A stretch of DNA of 54,617 bases from the NCBI GenBank assembly GCA_015231885.1, contig JADGAT010000027.1, positions 1 through 54,617 on the forward strand, in the 5' to 3' direction. A program made the translations under genes and the position numbers. The stretch comes from SAR324 cluster bacterium (GTDB taxonomy: Bacteria; SAR324; NAC60-12). Below are positions 24,069 through 33,330 of the stretch, one piece after another. Position 1 is the first letter of the stretch. The number at the start of each line of letters is the position of its first letter. The notes below the pieces were generated by a model, which did no database searches, was not told the DNA's origin, and saw only the letters and a list, made by a program, of their open reading frames with translations.

Positions 24069-26480
24069 ATGATGGAAAGTATCCGAAAAAAGATTGATCG
24101 TGTTTTTTACAACTGGGGGGCACTGGTGATTCGCTTCAAGTGGCTATTTTTTATAGCCATTGTTGCCATGACGGGTTTTATGCTGGCTCAGTTTCCTAAC
24201 TTAAAGATGGATACATCCAACGAAGGGTTTTTTAAAGAAAACGATCTAGCGCTCATCAATTATAATAAATTCAGAGACCAGTTTGGCCGTGATGAGATGA
24301 TTGTGCTGATGATCCACTCAGACAATATTTTCAGTCAGGCATTCCTGAAAAAGCTCGCTGCGTTGCACGAAGAGATTGAAGAAACGGTTCCCAATGTCAA
24401 TGATGTTTCCAGTTTGATCAATATACGGCAAACGGTAGGAGAAGATGACACACTGAATGTGGATGATTTTCTGGAAGAAATCCCAGAATCGGAAAAAAAA
24501 CTTCAGGAAAAAAAAGAGTATGCCTTGCAGCATCCTTTGTATAAAAATTTGATCATTTCAGAAGATGGGCGGTACACAGTGATTCTTGTGGAAACCGATG
24601 CTTATTCTTCCCTGGATGCCGAGGGAAATCCTATTAAGATGGAGGATGCGAATTTTGGGGAACAAACGGAAAGAGAATTGCTCCCTCTGACAGATCAGGA
24701 AAACAGTGCCATCATTCATAAAATTGATCAGATAAAAGAAAAATACGATGCTTCTGATTTTAAAATTAGCTTCACCGGCACTCCGGTTGTGATTGATTAT
24801 CTCAAAAGGGCGATGCAGGAAGATATGCGCAAGTTCACAGCACTGGCAGTCTTGGGCATTTTAATTTTTTTGTTTTTAACATTTCGCCGTATTCCAGGCA
24901 TGGTTTTGCCGCTGCTTACTGTGATCTTGAGCCTGATTTTTACTCTGGGGATGATGAGTTTGACGGGAACCCGGATCAAAATACCGACCCAAATTCTGCC
25001 TTCTTTTCTGTTGGCTGTTGGAATTGGGGCAGCTGTCCACTTGATGGCTATTTTCTATAAAGATTACCATAAAGAAAAGGGAAACAAAAACCAGGCGATC
25101 AAAGATGCTTTGGAGCATTCGGGACTACCGATTTTTATGACCAGCATTACTACTGCGGCAGGATTGCTGTCGTTCAGTACTGCCGAAGTTGCTCCCATTG
25201 GTGATTTGGGAAAATTTTCTGCATTTGGTATCCTGGTATCTTTGTTCATGACGTTGACTTTAATCCCCTCGCTGTTAGCAATTATCCCAGCACAATCACA
25301 AAAGCACCATGAAACGGACGATAAGAAGACCGCTTCTGATCATATGCTGCTTGGCCTGGGTTACTTTGCTGCTGATCATGCGAAACTGGTGGTTGGAATC
25401 AGTATTGCGCTGATGATTGCTGCTTTCATTGGAATCAGCAGGCTCAATGTGGCGCACAATGTGTTGGCATGGTTCCCGGAAGACTCTGTTATTCGACAGC
25501 AAACTAACAGCATGGATCAACATCTCAAAGGTACCGTTTCTATTGAGCTGATGATTGATACAAAAAAAGAAAATGGATTGTATCTGCCAGATATGATGAA
25601 TGCGCTGGATGAACTGGAGCATTATGCCAGCCAGTTGAAAAAGGACGGAGAACTGTTCATTGGCAAAGCATTGACCTTGTCGACCATGCTCAAAGAAATC
25701 CACCAGGCCTTGAATGGGAATTCTCCGGATTATTATAAAATTCCTCAAAATAAAGAGTTGATTGCTCAGGAATTTTTGCTTTTTGAAAACAGTGGCTCCG
25801 ATGATTTGGAAAATAACGTAGACAGCCAATTTTCTGTTGCTCGTTTTACGGCTAAAACCCCATGGACGGATGCAGTGGCCTATAAACCCATTCTTGACAG
25901 CATCGAGGACAAAGCCAAAGAACTGTTTACAGGAAAAGCCGATGTGATGGTAACAGGAATGATCACCCTGTTTTCAAAAACGATTGATATTATGATCAGC
26001 ACCACCATTACCAGTTACTTGATTGCTGGTATTGTGATCACATTCATGATGGTTTTGTTAATCGGCAGTTTGAAGATTGGTTTGATCAGTATGATTCCTA
26101 ATTTGAGTCCCATTGTATTGACCTTGGGCATGATGGGGTTTTTCGGAATTCCATTGGATATGTTCACGTTGCTGATTGGCTCCATTGCTATTGGTATTGC
26201 GGTGGACGACACCATCCATTTTTTTCACAATTACCGAAAATATTATGCGGTAACCGGCAGCTCCAGGTTATCCATTGAACACACGCTCTCCACTGCGGGG
26301 CGGGCGATGCTGGTGACAACCATTGTCCTGACTCTCGGGTTTTGGATATTCATGCTGGCAGGAATGAACAACCTGTTTAATTTTGGTTTGTTGACAGGAA
26401 TCACGTTGCTGCTTGCGTTTCTGGCAGATGTGCTGCTGGCACCAGCCTTACTGACGCTGGTCAATCCAGATAAAAATTAA
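24069..26480 (+). CDS. RND/MMPL-family exporter (HAE3-like)
   Basis: An 803-aa inner-membrane transporter with the duplicated RND plan: one N-terminal helix (about 20-40), a large periplasmic loop (about 45-245), five or so helices (about 255-420), then a second half with the same order ending at about 800. Sterol-sensing-like segments are SLIFTLGMMSLTG..ILPSFLLAVGIGAAVHLMAIFY and IGSIAIGIAVDDTIHFFHNYRKYY. HAE3-type members work without an outer-membrane channel and move lipids or hopanoid-like molecules. The cargo here is unknown. Two ATGs (24069 and 24072) follow GGAG, and the second is better spaced. Confidence 0.88.
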   Translation: MMESIRKKIDRVFYNWGALVIRFKWLFFIAIVAMTGFMLAQFPNLKMDTSNEGFFKENDLALINYNKFRDQFGRDEMIVLMIHSDNIFSQAFLKKLAALHEEIEETVPNVNDVSSLINIRQTVGEDDTLNVDDFLEEIPESEKKLQEKKEYALQHPLYKNLIISEDGRYTVILVETDAYSSLDAEGNPIKMEDANFGEQTERELLPLTDQENSAIIHKIDQIKEKYDASDFKISFTGTPVVIDYLKRAMQEDMRKFTALAVLGILIFLFLTFRRIPGMVLPLLTVILSLIFTLGMMSLTGTRIKIPTQILPSFLLAVGIGAAVHLMAIFYKDYHKEKGNKNQAIKDALEHSGLPIFMTSITTAAGLLSFSTAEVAPIGDLGKFSAFGILVSLFMTLTLIPSLLAIIPAQSQKHHETDDKKTASDHMLLGLGYFAADHAKLVVGISIALMIAAFIGISRLNVAHNVLAWFPEDSVIRQQTNSMDQHLKGTVSIELMIDTKKENGLYLPDMMNALDELEHYASQLKKDGELFIGKALTLSTMLKEIHQALNGNSPDYYKIPQNKELIAQEFLLFENSGSDDLENNVDSQFSVARFTAKTPWTDAVAYKPILDSIEDKAKELFTGKADVMVTGMITLFSKTIDIMISTTITSYLIAGIVITFMMVLLIGSLKIGLISMIPNLSPIVLTLGMMGFFGIPLDMFTLLIGSIAIGIAVDDTIHFFHNYRKYYAVTGSSRLSIEHTLSTAGRAMLVTTIVLTLGFWIFMLAGMNNLFNFGLLTGITLLLAFLADVLLAPALLTLVNPDKN

Positions 26481-26525
26481 TGCCGCATCGGGGCCACAAC
26501 AACAACTTATGAAGCGAGTCAATCA

Positions 26526-27251
26526 ATGAAATGGATTATCTTAAGTACTGTCTTAGTATCAATACTAGTGCCTGCACTGTCTGCTCAAGAGCTATCAATC
26601 GGTTTTCCTGCCGAGCTTCCCCCCTGGACAATACAAAAGAAGGATGCTGGAATCACAGTAGAAATCGTGCGGAAGTCCCTGAAACACAAAGGCTATACCT
26701 TAAAAACCAGGTTTTTCTCGTTAAAACAATTGAATCAAAACATTCCCCATGGTATGGATGCGAATGCTCAGGTTGAATCTCCAGCCCTTGAAGGTTATTA
26801 CTCGGACGAGGTATCTCAGTTTCAGACGTCTTTGATTTCATTAAAACCAAATCGGTTAACCATCGAAACCATCAATGATTTAAAAGACAAACATATTGTC
26901 GCTTTCCAGAATGCTTCCTTTTTGTTCAGTAATGCCTTTCAAAAGATGACTCAATCCAACTCGCATTATCGGGAAATTGCTAACCAGGAATATCAAGTTG
27001 TGGATCTTTACAATGGGAAGGCTGCTGTCATTCTAGTGGATAGACAGATTTTTTTATATTTCCGGGGAATTACGACATTGACCAACACATCAATGCCCGT
27101 TACTTTTCATGAAGTCGAGGGATTAACAGAGAAATCCCCGTTTTTTGTGGTATTCCGGGACGAAAAACTTCGCAATGAATTTAATGAAGGGTTGGAATAT
27201 CTTAAAAAAAATGGAGAATATGATAATATTTTTTACAAGTACGTCAAATAA
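26526..27251 (+). CDS. Periplasmic solute-binding protein, SBP family 3-like
   Basis: A 241-aa protein with a clear signal peptide (MKWIILSTVLVSILVPALSA) and the extracellular solute-binding fold of the family 3 type. The pattern ELSIGFPAELPPWTIQKKDAGITVEIVRKSLKHKGY matches its start, NDLKDKHIVAFQNASF is the second-lobe hinge, and LEYLKKNGEYDNIFYKYV is the usual end. Only 9 bp separate it from the CHASE hybrid kinase gene. It probably acts as a ligand-binding accessory of that sensor, not as part of an importer: no ABC permease is near. Confidence 0.85.
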   Translation: MKWIILSTVLVSILVPALSAQELSIGFPAELPPWTIQKKDAGITVEIVRKSLKHKGYTLKTRFFSLKQLNQNIPHGMDANAQVESPALEGYYSDEVSQFQTSLISLKPNRLTIETINDLKDKHIVAFQNASFLFSNAFQKMTQSNSHYREIANQEYQVVDLYNGKAAVILVDRQIFLYFRGITTLTNTSMPVTFHEVEGLTEKSPFFVVFRDEKLRNEFNEGLEYLKKNGEYDNIFYKYVK

Positions 27252-27260
27252 CGAGAAAAT

Positions 27261-29933
27261 ATGAATTCTACTACTCCCTCAGACAACCAAAATTCTCACT
27301 TTCAACCGAATCGTCGTTTTTTAAAATTTCTTATCCCTGGCGTTTGTCTAGTTGTCACGCTGCTTTTGTTCAATATGGTCCACAAATGGGAAAACACCCG
27401 CTTTGAATTTGAGTTTGAGCGTCAAGCCAGAATTCAGGGAACTCGAATCAAAGACCGCTTTATTGAATATCAAATGGTAATTCGATTTGTTGCGAATTTT
27501 TTAGACAATACGGTTGGCGCCTCCCGTAAAGAATTTCAAGGATTTGTAAAAAATATTTTTGAAAGTTATCCCAGTATGCAGGCCATTTCCTGGAACCTGC
27601 GAATCAAGCATGGACAGCGTCAAATTTATGAAGAATTGACTCGCAAAGACGGCTTTCGAGGATTTCAATTCAAAGAACGAAATGCAGAGGGGCAACTGGT
27701 CAAAGCCAGTATCCGGCCAGAATATGTCATCGTTTATTATATTGAGCCCTTGAAAGGAAATACTGCTGCATTAGGGTTTGATATTGCCTCCAGCGAAGCA
27801 CGCTTAAAAACCATAAAACGTGCGACAGACACGGGAAAAGTGATAATTACGGAGAAAATCACGTTGGTTCAGGAAAAACAAAAACAACCCGGAGCCTTGA
27901 TACTGTTTCCTCTTTACAAGCGTGGAATTTCGCTGGAAACGGTGGAGGACCGCCGCAAGTACCTGGAAGGCTTTTCAGTGGGAGTCCTTCGTATAGGCCA
28001 GGTGCTTCAGGATACATTGAAAAAAGAAGCTCATGAAGCCATGAACTTTTTTCTTTATGATGAATCCGCTGAACCTGGTGAACAGTTCCTTTATCAGATT
28101 ATTGCGGAAAACGAAACGCCACAGGCCTCTATTACCGACAAATCAAAAATAGAATCCGGGTTCCATTATGCTCTTTCTTTTGAGATAGGAGGTCGTCAAT
28201 GGAAATTGCTGCTGACTCCATCGCCCTCCTATGTATCCTCCCAACAATCCTTAGAATCCTGGATCGTTCTGGCTGCAGGATTGCTGCTGAGCCTATTTAT
28301 CGTCCTTTATTTAAATAACAGCTTCAACCATACCATGAAGCTGGAAAAAGAAATCTTTGAGCGTGAGCAGGCAGAAAAAGAACTACAACAGTATAAGGAA
28401 CAATTGGAGTTTCAGGTCATGGAACGGACACGAGACCTGAAACAGGCTAAAGAAGAGGCCGAATTTTCAAACAAAGCGAAAAGTGAATTTCTTGCCAACA
28501 TGAGCCATGAAATCCGCACTCCCATGAATTCTGTGATTGGTTTTAGTGAATTATTGTCATCCCTACTGACTGATAAAAAGCAGCGCAGTTACCTAGATTC
28601 TATTCAAACCGCCGGAAAAAGTCTGCTTAAGTTGATTAATGATATTTTGGATCTCTCTAAAATGGAGGCTGGTAAGCTGGATCTGCAGTTCGAATCGACT
28701 AACCTGTCTATGATTTTTGATGAAATCAAACAAATCTTTGGAGCCGCCATCGTAGAAAAAAAATTAGAATTTACCGTTGAGATTGAAGAAGGTATTCCAT
28801 GTTCTCTTATCCTCGATGAGACAAGACTCCGTCAGGTATTGGTCAACCTGATGGGCAATGCTGTCAAGTTCACTGAAAAAGGAACTATTCATTTATCTGC
28901 AGAAAAAAAATATAAATCCAGTGATCACAGCAAAATCGACTTGGTCATCTCAGTAAAAGATACGGGTATCGGCATTCCAGAAGACCAAATGGAGTTGATT
29001 TTTAACTCATTTCAGCAGCAGGATGGGCAAAGTAATCGGCAATACGGAGGCACAGGGCTTGGGCTAACCATCTCCAAACGACTGATAGAAATGATGCATG
29101 GTCAAATTACAATAAAGAGTGCTGTGGGCCATGGAAGTGTTTTCCAAATCACTTTAGAGGATGTTGAAGTTTCTGTTCCCAATGCCCTGGAAAGAACAAA
29201 AAAAGAATCTCTGGACTTGAAACTAATTTCTTTTGAACCAGCCAAGGTTCTGGTCGTCGACGATATAGAATCCAATCGAGTGCTGATCAGGGAGTTGTTG
29301 ACTCAAGTGGGGTTGAATGTGATCGAAGCGGATAATGGAGAACGAGCCATCCTCTTTGCGGAAGAACATCAACCGAATATTATTTTAATGGATATTCGAA
29401 TGCCAATCATGGACGGGTATGAAGCCACCCAACACCTGAAGATGAATCCATCTACCGAAAATATTCCAGTTGTTGCCTTAACGGCATCAGTCAAAAAAGG
29501 AGAATTATCCCGTATAGAAGAAAAGAGTTTTGCAGGATACCTTGCTAAACCCGTTAACATACGAGAACTTTTTCATGAACTATCCCGCTATATTAACTCG
29601 ACTGCAACTGCCAGTGAGTCTCCCGAAACAGTGCCGCAGGATCACACATGGGAGGGAACTTCCACAAATGAATTGAAAGATGTACCTCCCGAAATCATGG
29701 AACGCCTCAAAGGTGATTTGTATGGACAATGGAAACAGGTCAAAAATAGTGGTGTTTTTGATGAAATTGAAAAATACGGAGATCAATTATTGCAGTTGGG
29801 AATCGAATACTCAGTGCCTGAACTTCAAAAGTTTGGAGAAACCCTGAAGACTCAGGCTGATAATTTCGAAATCGAAGAAATGAATGCCACCTTGGATACT
29901 TATCCTGATTTGATTGACCACTTGCTCAAATAA
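27261..29933 (+). CDS. Membrane hybrid kinase: CHASE-HisKA-HATPase-REC
   Basis: An 890-aa sensor. It has membrane helix 1 (about 22-40), a periplasmic CHASE domain (about 75-300: [41 protein letters not shown]), membrane helix 2 (about 333-353) and a coiled coil. HisKA follows with [17 protein letters not shown] (His about 418), HATPase ([30 protein letters not shown]), a receiver (about 660-780, [12 protein letters not shown]) and a helical C-terminal tail. It is cotranscribed with the binding protein upstream, so small-molecule input through that protein or directly by CHASE is likely. No separate response regulator follows. Confidence 0.93.
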   Translation: MNSTTPSDNQNSHFQPNRRFLKFLIPGVCLVVTLLLFNMVHKWENTRFEFEFERQARIQGTRIKDRFIEYQMVIRFVANFLDNTVGASRKEFQGFVKNIFESYPSMQAISWNLRIKHGQRQIYEELTRKDGFRGFQFKERNAEGQLVKASIRPEYVIVYYIEPLKGNTAALGFDIASSEARLKTIKRATDTGKVIITEKITLVQEKQKQPGALILFPLYKRGISLETVEDRRKYLEGFSVGVLRIGQVLQDTLKKEAHEAMNFFLYDESAEPGEQFLYQIIAENETPQASITDKSKIESGFHYALSFEIGGRQWKLLLTPSPSYVSSQQSLESWIVLAAGLLLSLFIVLYLNNSFNHTMKLEKEIFEREQAEKELQQYKEQLEFQVMERTRDLKQAKEEAEFSNKAKSEFLANMSHEIRTPMNSVIGFSELLSSLLTDKKQRSYLDSIQTAGKSLLKLINDILDLSKMEAGKLDLQFESTNLSMIFDEIKQIFGAAIVEKKLEFTVEIEEGIPCSLILDETRLRQVLVNLMGNAVKFTEKGTIHLSAEKKYKSSDHSKIDLVISVKDTGIGIPEDQMELIFNSFQQQDGQSNRQYGGTGLGLTISKRLIEMMHGQITIKSAVGHGSVFQITLEDVEVSVPNALERTKKESLDLKLISFEPAKVLVVDDIESNRVLIRELLTQVGLNVIEADNGERAILFAEEHQPNIILMDIRMPIMDGYEATQHLKMNPSTENIPVVALTASVKKGELSRIEEKSFAGYLAKPVNIRELFHELSRYINSTATASESPETVPQDHTWEGTSTNELKDVPPEIMERLKGDLYGQWKQVKNSGVFDEIEKYGDQLLQLGIEYSVPELQKFGETLKTQADNFEIEEMNATLDTYPDLIDHLLK

Positions 29934-29973
29934 CTGCCATGTGGATGAAAAAAGAGATTGAACAAGGTATGGA

Positions 29974-30783
29974 ATGTTTCGAGAAGTGATCAGGTACGAA
30001 AATTTCCCTTCAAAGTTCATTGAAGCTCGTCATGTCGATGTCTGGCTGCCTCCTGGTTACGAACAGAGCCCATCGAAGCGTTTTCCAGTCATTTATATGC
30101 ACGATGGACAGAATTTATTTGATCCCCATTTGTCATTTATTGGAGTGGCCTGGGGTGTGGATCAAATGATGGTTAAATTGATCAATGAACAGAAAATTCG
30201 AGAAGCCATTGTGGTTGGTGTATGGAACACCGAAAATCGATTTGCTGAGTACATGCCGCAGAAAGTGGTGACTGGTACAAATATGAAACTCCATGTGGAG
30301 GACTCTCCTGTTTTGCTGTGTGATCAAATCATTTCAGACAACTACTTGAAGTTCCTTGTGGATGAGCTAAAACCATTCATGGATACCACCCATAAAACGC
30401 TGCTGGGGCCGCAGGACACATTCATCATGGGATCCAGCATGGGAGGATTGATCTCCGCCTACGCGGTATGTGAGTATCCGGCAATCTTTGGTGGAGCGGG
30501 TTGTCTTTCAACGCATTGGCCGGCTGGAAATGGAATGGTGATAGAATACTTGAGGAACCATTTGCCAGACCCTGGTACACACAGATTCTATTTTGACTAT
30601 GGCACAGAAACACTGGATGCCGATTATGAACCTTACCAAAAAAAAATGGATGAGGTGGTGAGAAATGCCGGGTATATTGAAGGAAAAAGTTTTGTCACCA
30701 AAAAATTTGATGGGGCTGAACACTCTGAAAGAGCATGGAGCGAAAGAGTGGACCAACCCTTAATCTTTTTTTTGGAAAAATGA
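29974..30783 (+). CDS. Alpha/beta-hydrolase esterase, Fes/esterase-D-like
   Basis: A 269-aa putative esterase. It has RHVDVWLPPGYEQSPSKRFPVIYMHDGQNLFDP at the start and the nucleophile in MGSSMGGLISAYA (Ser about 153). An acid Asp near DYGTETLDADY and a His near GAEHSERAW (about 251) complete a plausible triad. This layout is typical of the enterochelin-esterase-like putative esterase family. There is no signal peptide. It follows the hybrid kinase by 40 bp and converges with the glycerate kinase gene. The substrate is unknown. Confidence 0.87.
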   Translation: MFREVIRYENFPSKFIEARHVDVWLPPGYEQSPSKRFPVIYMHDGQNLFDPHLSFIGVAWGVDQMMVKLINEQKIREAIVVGVWNTENRFAEYMPQKVVTGTNMKLHVEDSPVLLCDQIISDNYLKFLVDELKPFMDTTHKTLLGPQDTFIMGSSMGGLISAYAVCEYPAIFGGAGCLSTHWPAGNGMVIEYLRNHLPDPGTHRFYFDYGTETLDADYEPYQKKMDEVVRNAGYIEGKSFVTKKFDGAEHSERAWSERVDQPLIFFLEK

Positions 30784-30827
30784 TGGTTCTTGGCTGATGT
30801 GACGACGCCCAAAAACTAACTTCCTTG

Positions 30828-31985
30828 CTATATGCTGGCAAAGCATGGTTGAAAACATCGAATCAACCTGCCCACTCGCTCTCCAGTCTGGGTCATCAAG
30901 GATGCTCCATTTTCGATGGCTTCTGTTAAATTCATGGGAGTACTGACCAGGGAAAGTGTGGCATCAATTCCGCTCTCATACAGAATCGATAAATCCTGCT
31001 CTACAATAGAACCCCCAATGACCAGCACCGGTACTTTGTATTTTCGGGCTGCTTTCACAACACCAGAAATCGTTTTTCCTCCAACTGTCTGGGAATCCAC
31101 ACGACCTTCTCCCGTAACAATCAAATCGGAATTTTTGATACAATCGGCAAATCCAATCTGCTCCAGTACAATTTCAATGCCGCTTCTCATTTCGGCCTGC
31201 AGCAAAGCATACAACATCCCACCCAAGCCCCCAGCAGCCCCTCCTCCTGGATAATCAGCAACATCGACTCCTAAATCGCGTTTGATCACACCTGCTAAAT
31301 TCTTCAGGCCGGCATCCAGTTCCTGAACCATTTCGGGAGTGGCTCCTTTTTGAGGACCAAACACAAAGGCTGCTCCCTGAGGTCCCAACCATGGATTATT
31401 GACATCACATGCTACTGTGAATTGAGTTTGCTGGACAAGAGGAGAAAGGTTTTGAGTGGAAATCCGGCGGATGTTGATGAGATCACCCCCTGTCATGTTA
31501 TTGGTAAAGCGCTGTCCTTCCTTATTAAAAAAGTGAACCCCGAGCGCCTGGGCCATACCAGTGCCCCCATCTACCGTAGCGCTGCCTCCAATGCCAATGT
31601 AGATGTGCTCCGATCGGTTTTCCATCGCAGCGTGAATCAGTTCTCCGGTTCCATAAGTTGTGGTTTTCATGGGATTTCTCTGTGCTGCAGGAACCAATTC
31701 CAGTCCAGAAGCACTGGCCATTTCAATAACAGCAACATTTTTTTCGGACAGTATTCCATAGCATGCTTGTACCGTCGTGTCTAATGGGCCATGGACTTCC
31801 TGGTAGTGTATTTGCCCGTTTTGGTGGGTCAATGCTGTCACAAATCCTTCTCCTCCATCAGAAAGGAGGAGGGTTTCGACAAGACTGTCTGGGAAAATCC
31901 TCTGGAACCCTTTTGAAAAGAAGTTGGCAGCCTCCAAACTGCTCAACGATTCTTTGAATGAATCAAAGGCCAAAACAATTTTCAT
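30828..31985 (-). CDS. Glycerate 2-kinase (GlxK/GarK family)
   Basis: A 385-aa kinase with the family start MKIVLAFDSFKESLSSLEAANFF, DGGEGFVTAL, IGIGGSATVDGGTGMAQALGV, PGGGAAGGLGGMLYAL and LIVTGEGRVDSQTVGGKTISGV. These enzymes phosphorylate D-glycerate to 2-phosphoglycerate, feeding lower glycolysis. It is divergent from the GlgM-like gene, with about 130 bp between starts, at the edge of the carbohydrate region. Confidence 0.93.
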   Translation of the reverse strand: MKIVLAFDSFKESLSSLEAANFFSKGFQRIFPDSLVETLLLSDGGEGFVTALTHQNGQIHYQEVHGPLDTTVQACYGILSEKNVAVIEMASASGLELVPAAQRNPMKTTTYGTGELIHAAMENRSEHIYIGIGGSATVDGGTGMAQALGVHFFNKEGQRFTNNMTGGDLINIRRISTQNLSPLVQQTQFTVACDVNNPWLGPQGAAFVFGPQKGATPEMVQELDAGLKNLAGVIKRDLGVDVADYPGGGAAGGLGGMLYALLQAEMRSGIEIVLEQIGFADCIKNSDLIVTGEGRVDSQTVGGKTISGVVKAARKYKVPVLVIGGSIVEQDLSILYESGIDATLSLVSTPMNLTEAIENGASLMTQTGERVGRLIRCFQPCFASI

Positions 31986-32117
31986 CGTATTCTTTCTAAA
32001 TTTTGGTGTTTATCTTGATTTTTGTGTCTCATTCCAAATACTTTAGCATAAATGAATTGCATTTGAATAGTACTTACCAGGAAATAAATCATTCCAAATC
32101 CTATTTGAGGTAGAACA

Positions 32118-33326
32118 GTGAAAGCTCTTATTTTAACAAATGAGTTCCCTCCCAATGTATATGGGGGAGCAGGAGTCCATGTCGAATATTTGTGTGGTGA
32201 ACTGGCAAAGCACATCCAGGTAGACGTCCGATGCTTTGGTGATCAGGATCTGACAGAAGCACATATGAAGGTGACAGGTCATAAAATTTCTAAAGATTTG
32301 ATTGCGGCAGCACCTGATAAATTTAAATCTCCTTTACATACCATCATGCAGTGTGTTTCCTTCAATGCGCAACCAATTGATGCGGATGTTGTGCATTGTC
32401 ATACATGGTATGCTCAGTTTGGAGGAATTCTTGCCAAAATGCTGTATGATATTCCCCTGGTGATCACAACTCATTCGTTGGAACCCATGCGACCATGGAA
32501 ACGAGAACAACTGGGCAGAGGGTATGACTTTTCTTCCTGGATCGAAAAAACAGCTTTGGAAATGTCCGATGCGATCATTGCGGTTTCTAACGAGACACGT
32601 GATGATGTATTGACACACTTTGATGTGGACCCTGATAAGATCGTTATCATTCCCAATGGGATCGATATTGACGAATATCAGCCTGCAAAATCGTCTGATG
32701 CCCTTACCAAATATGGCATCCCAGAGGATTTAGAATATGTTTTGTTTGTGGGGAGAGTGACCCGCCAGAAAGGGATCATTCATCTGGTTCGCGCAATCAA
32801 AGACCTGGATCCTGATATTGGTGTTGTGCTTTGTGCAGGACAGCCAGATACTGAAGAGATTGGCCGTGAAATGAGAGAAGGTGTCGAAGCGGTTCAGAAA
32901 GAACGGGATCATGTTTACTGGATTCCTGAGATGGTACCAAAACGTGCCGCAATCGAACTTTACAGCCATGCGACTGTTTTTTGCTGTCCTTCTGTGTATG
33001 AACCCTTTGGAATTATCAATCTGGAAGCAATGGCGTGTGAAACCCCGGTAGTTGCCAGTGCCGTTGGTGGTATTAAGGAAGTGGTGGTCCATAACGAAAC
33101 CGGACTTCTGGTACTCTTTGAACCAGATATTCATTCGTCGTCCGGGGTATTGAATCCCGAACAGTTTGCCCAGGATCTGGCACTTGCCGTCAACCGTGTC
33201 TTTCGAGACAAGGAGCTTGCCCAAAAGATGGCAAAAGCCGGACGCAAAAGAGTTGAGGAAGTCTATTCATGGAGTACTATTGCAGAAAGAGTAGTATATC
33301 TTTATCAAAATCTTATTGTAGGTTAA
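32118..33326 (+). CDS. glgM: GT4 glycogen/maltose-1-phosphate synthase, GlgM-like
   Basis: A 402-aa GT-B glycosyltransferase of family 4. Its N-terminus, MKALILTNEFPPNVYGGAGVHVEYLCGELAK, matches the actinobacterial GlgA/GlgM type rather than GT5 GlgA. The donor-binding half shows LFVGRVTRQKGI and EPFGIINLEAMACETPVVAS. GlgM joins ADP-glucose to glucose-1-phosphate to give maltose-1-phosphate. GlgE starts 4 bp after its stop, which supports that role. The start is GTG 32118, preceded by GAGG. Confidence 0.88.
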   Translation: MKALILTNEFPPNVYGGAGVHVEYLCGELAKHIQVDVRCFGDQDLTEAHMKVTGHKISKDLIAAAPDKFKSPLHTIMQCVSFNAQPIDADVVHCHTWYAQFGGILAKMLYDIPLVITTHSLEPMRPWKREQLGRGYDFSSWIEKTALEMSDAIIAVSNETRDDVLTHFDVDPDKIVIIPNGIDIDEYQPAKSSDALTKYGIPEDLEYVLFVGRVTRQKGIIHLVRAIKDLDPDIGVVLCAGQPDTEEIGREMREGVEAVQKERDHVYWIPEMVPKRAAIELYSHATVFCCPSVYEPFGIINLEAMACETPVVASAVGGIKEVVVHNETGLLVLFEPDIHSSSGVLNPEQFAQDLALAVNRVFRDKELAQKMAKAGRKRVEEVYSWSTIAERVVYLYQNLIVG

Positions 33327-33330
33327 TGTA

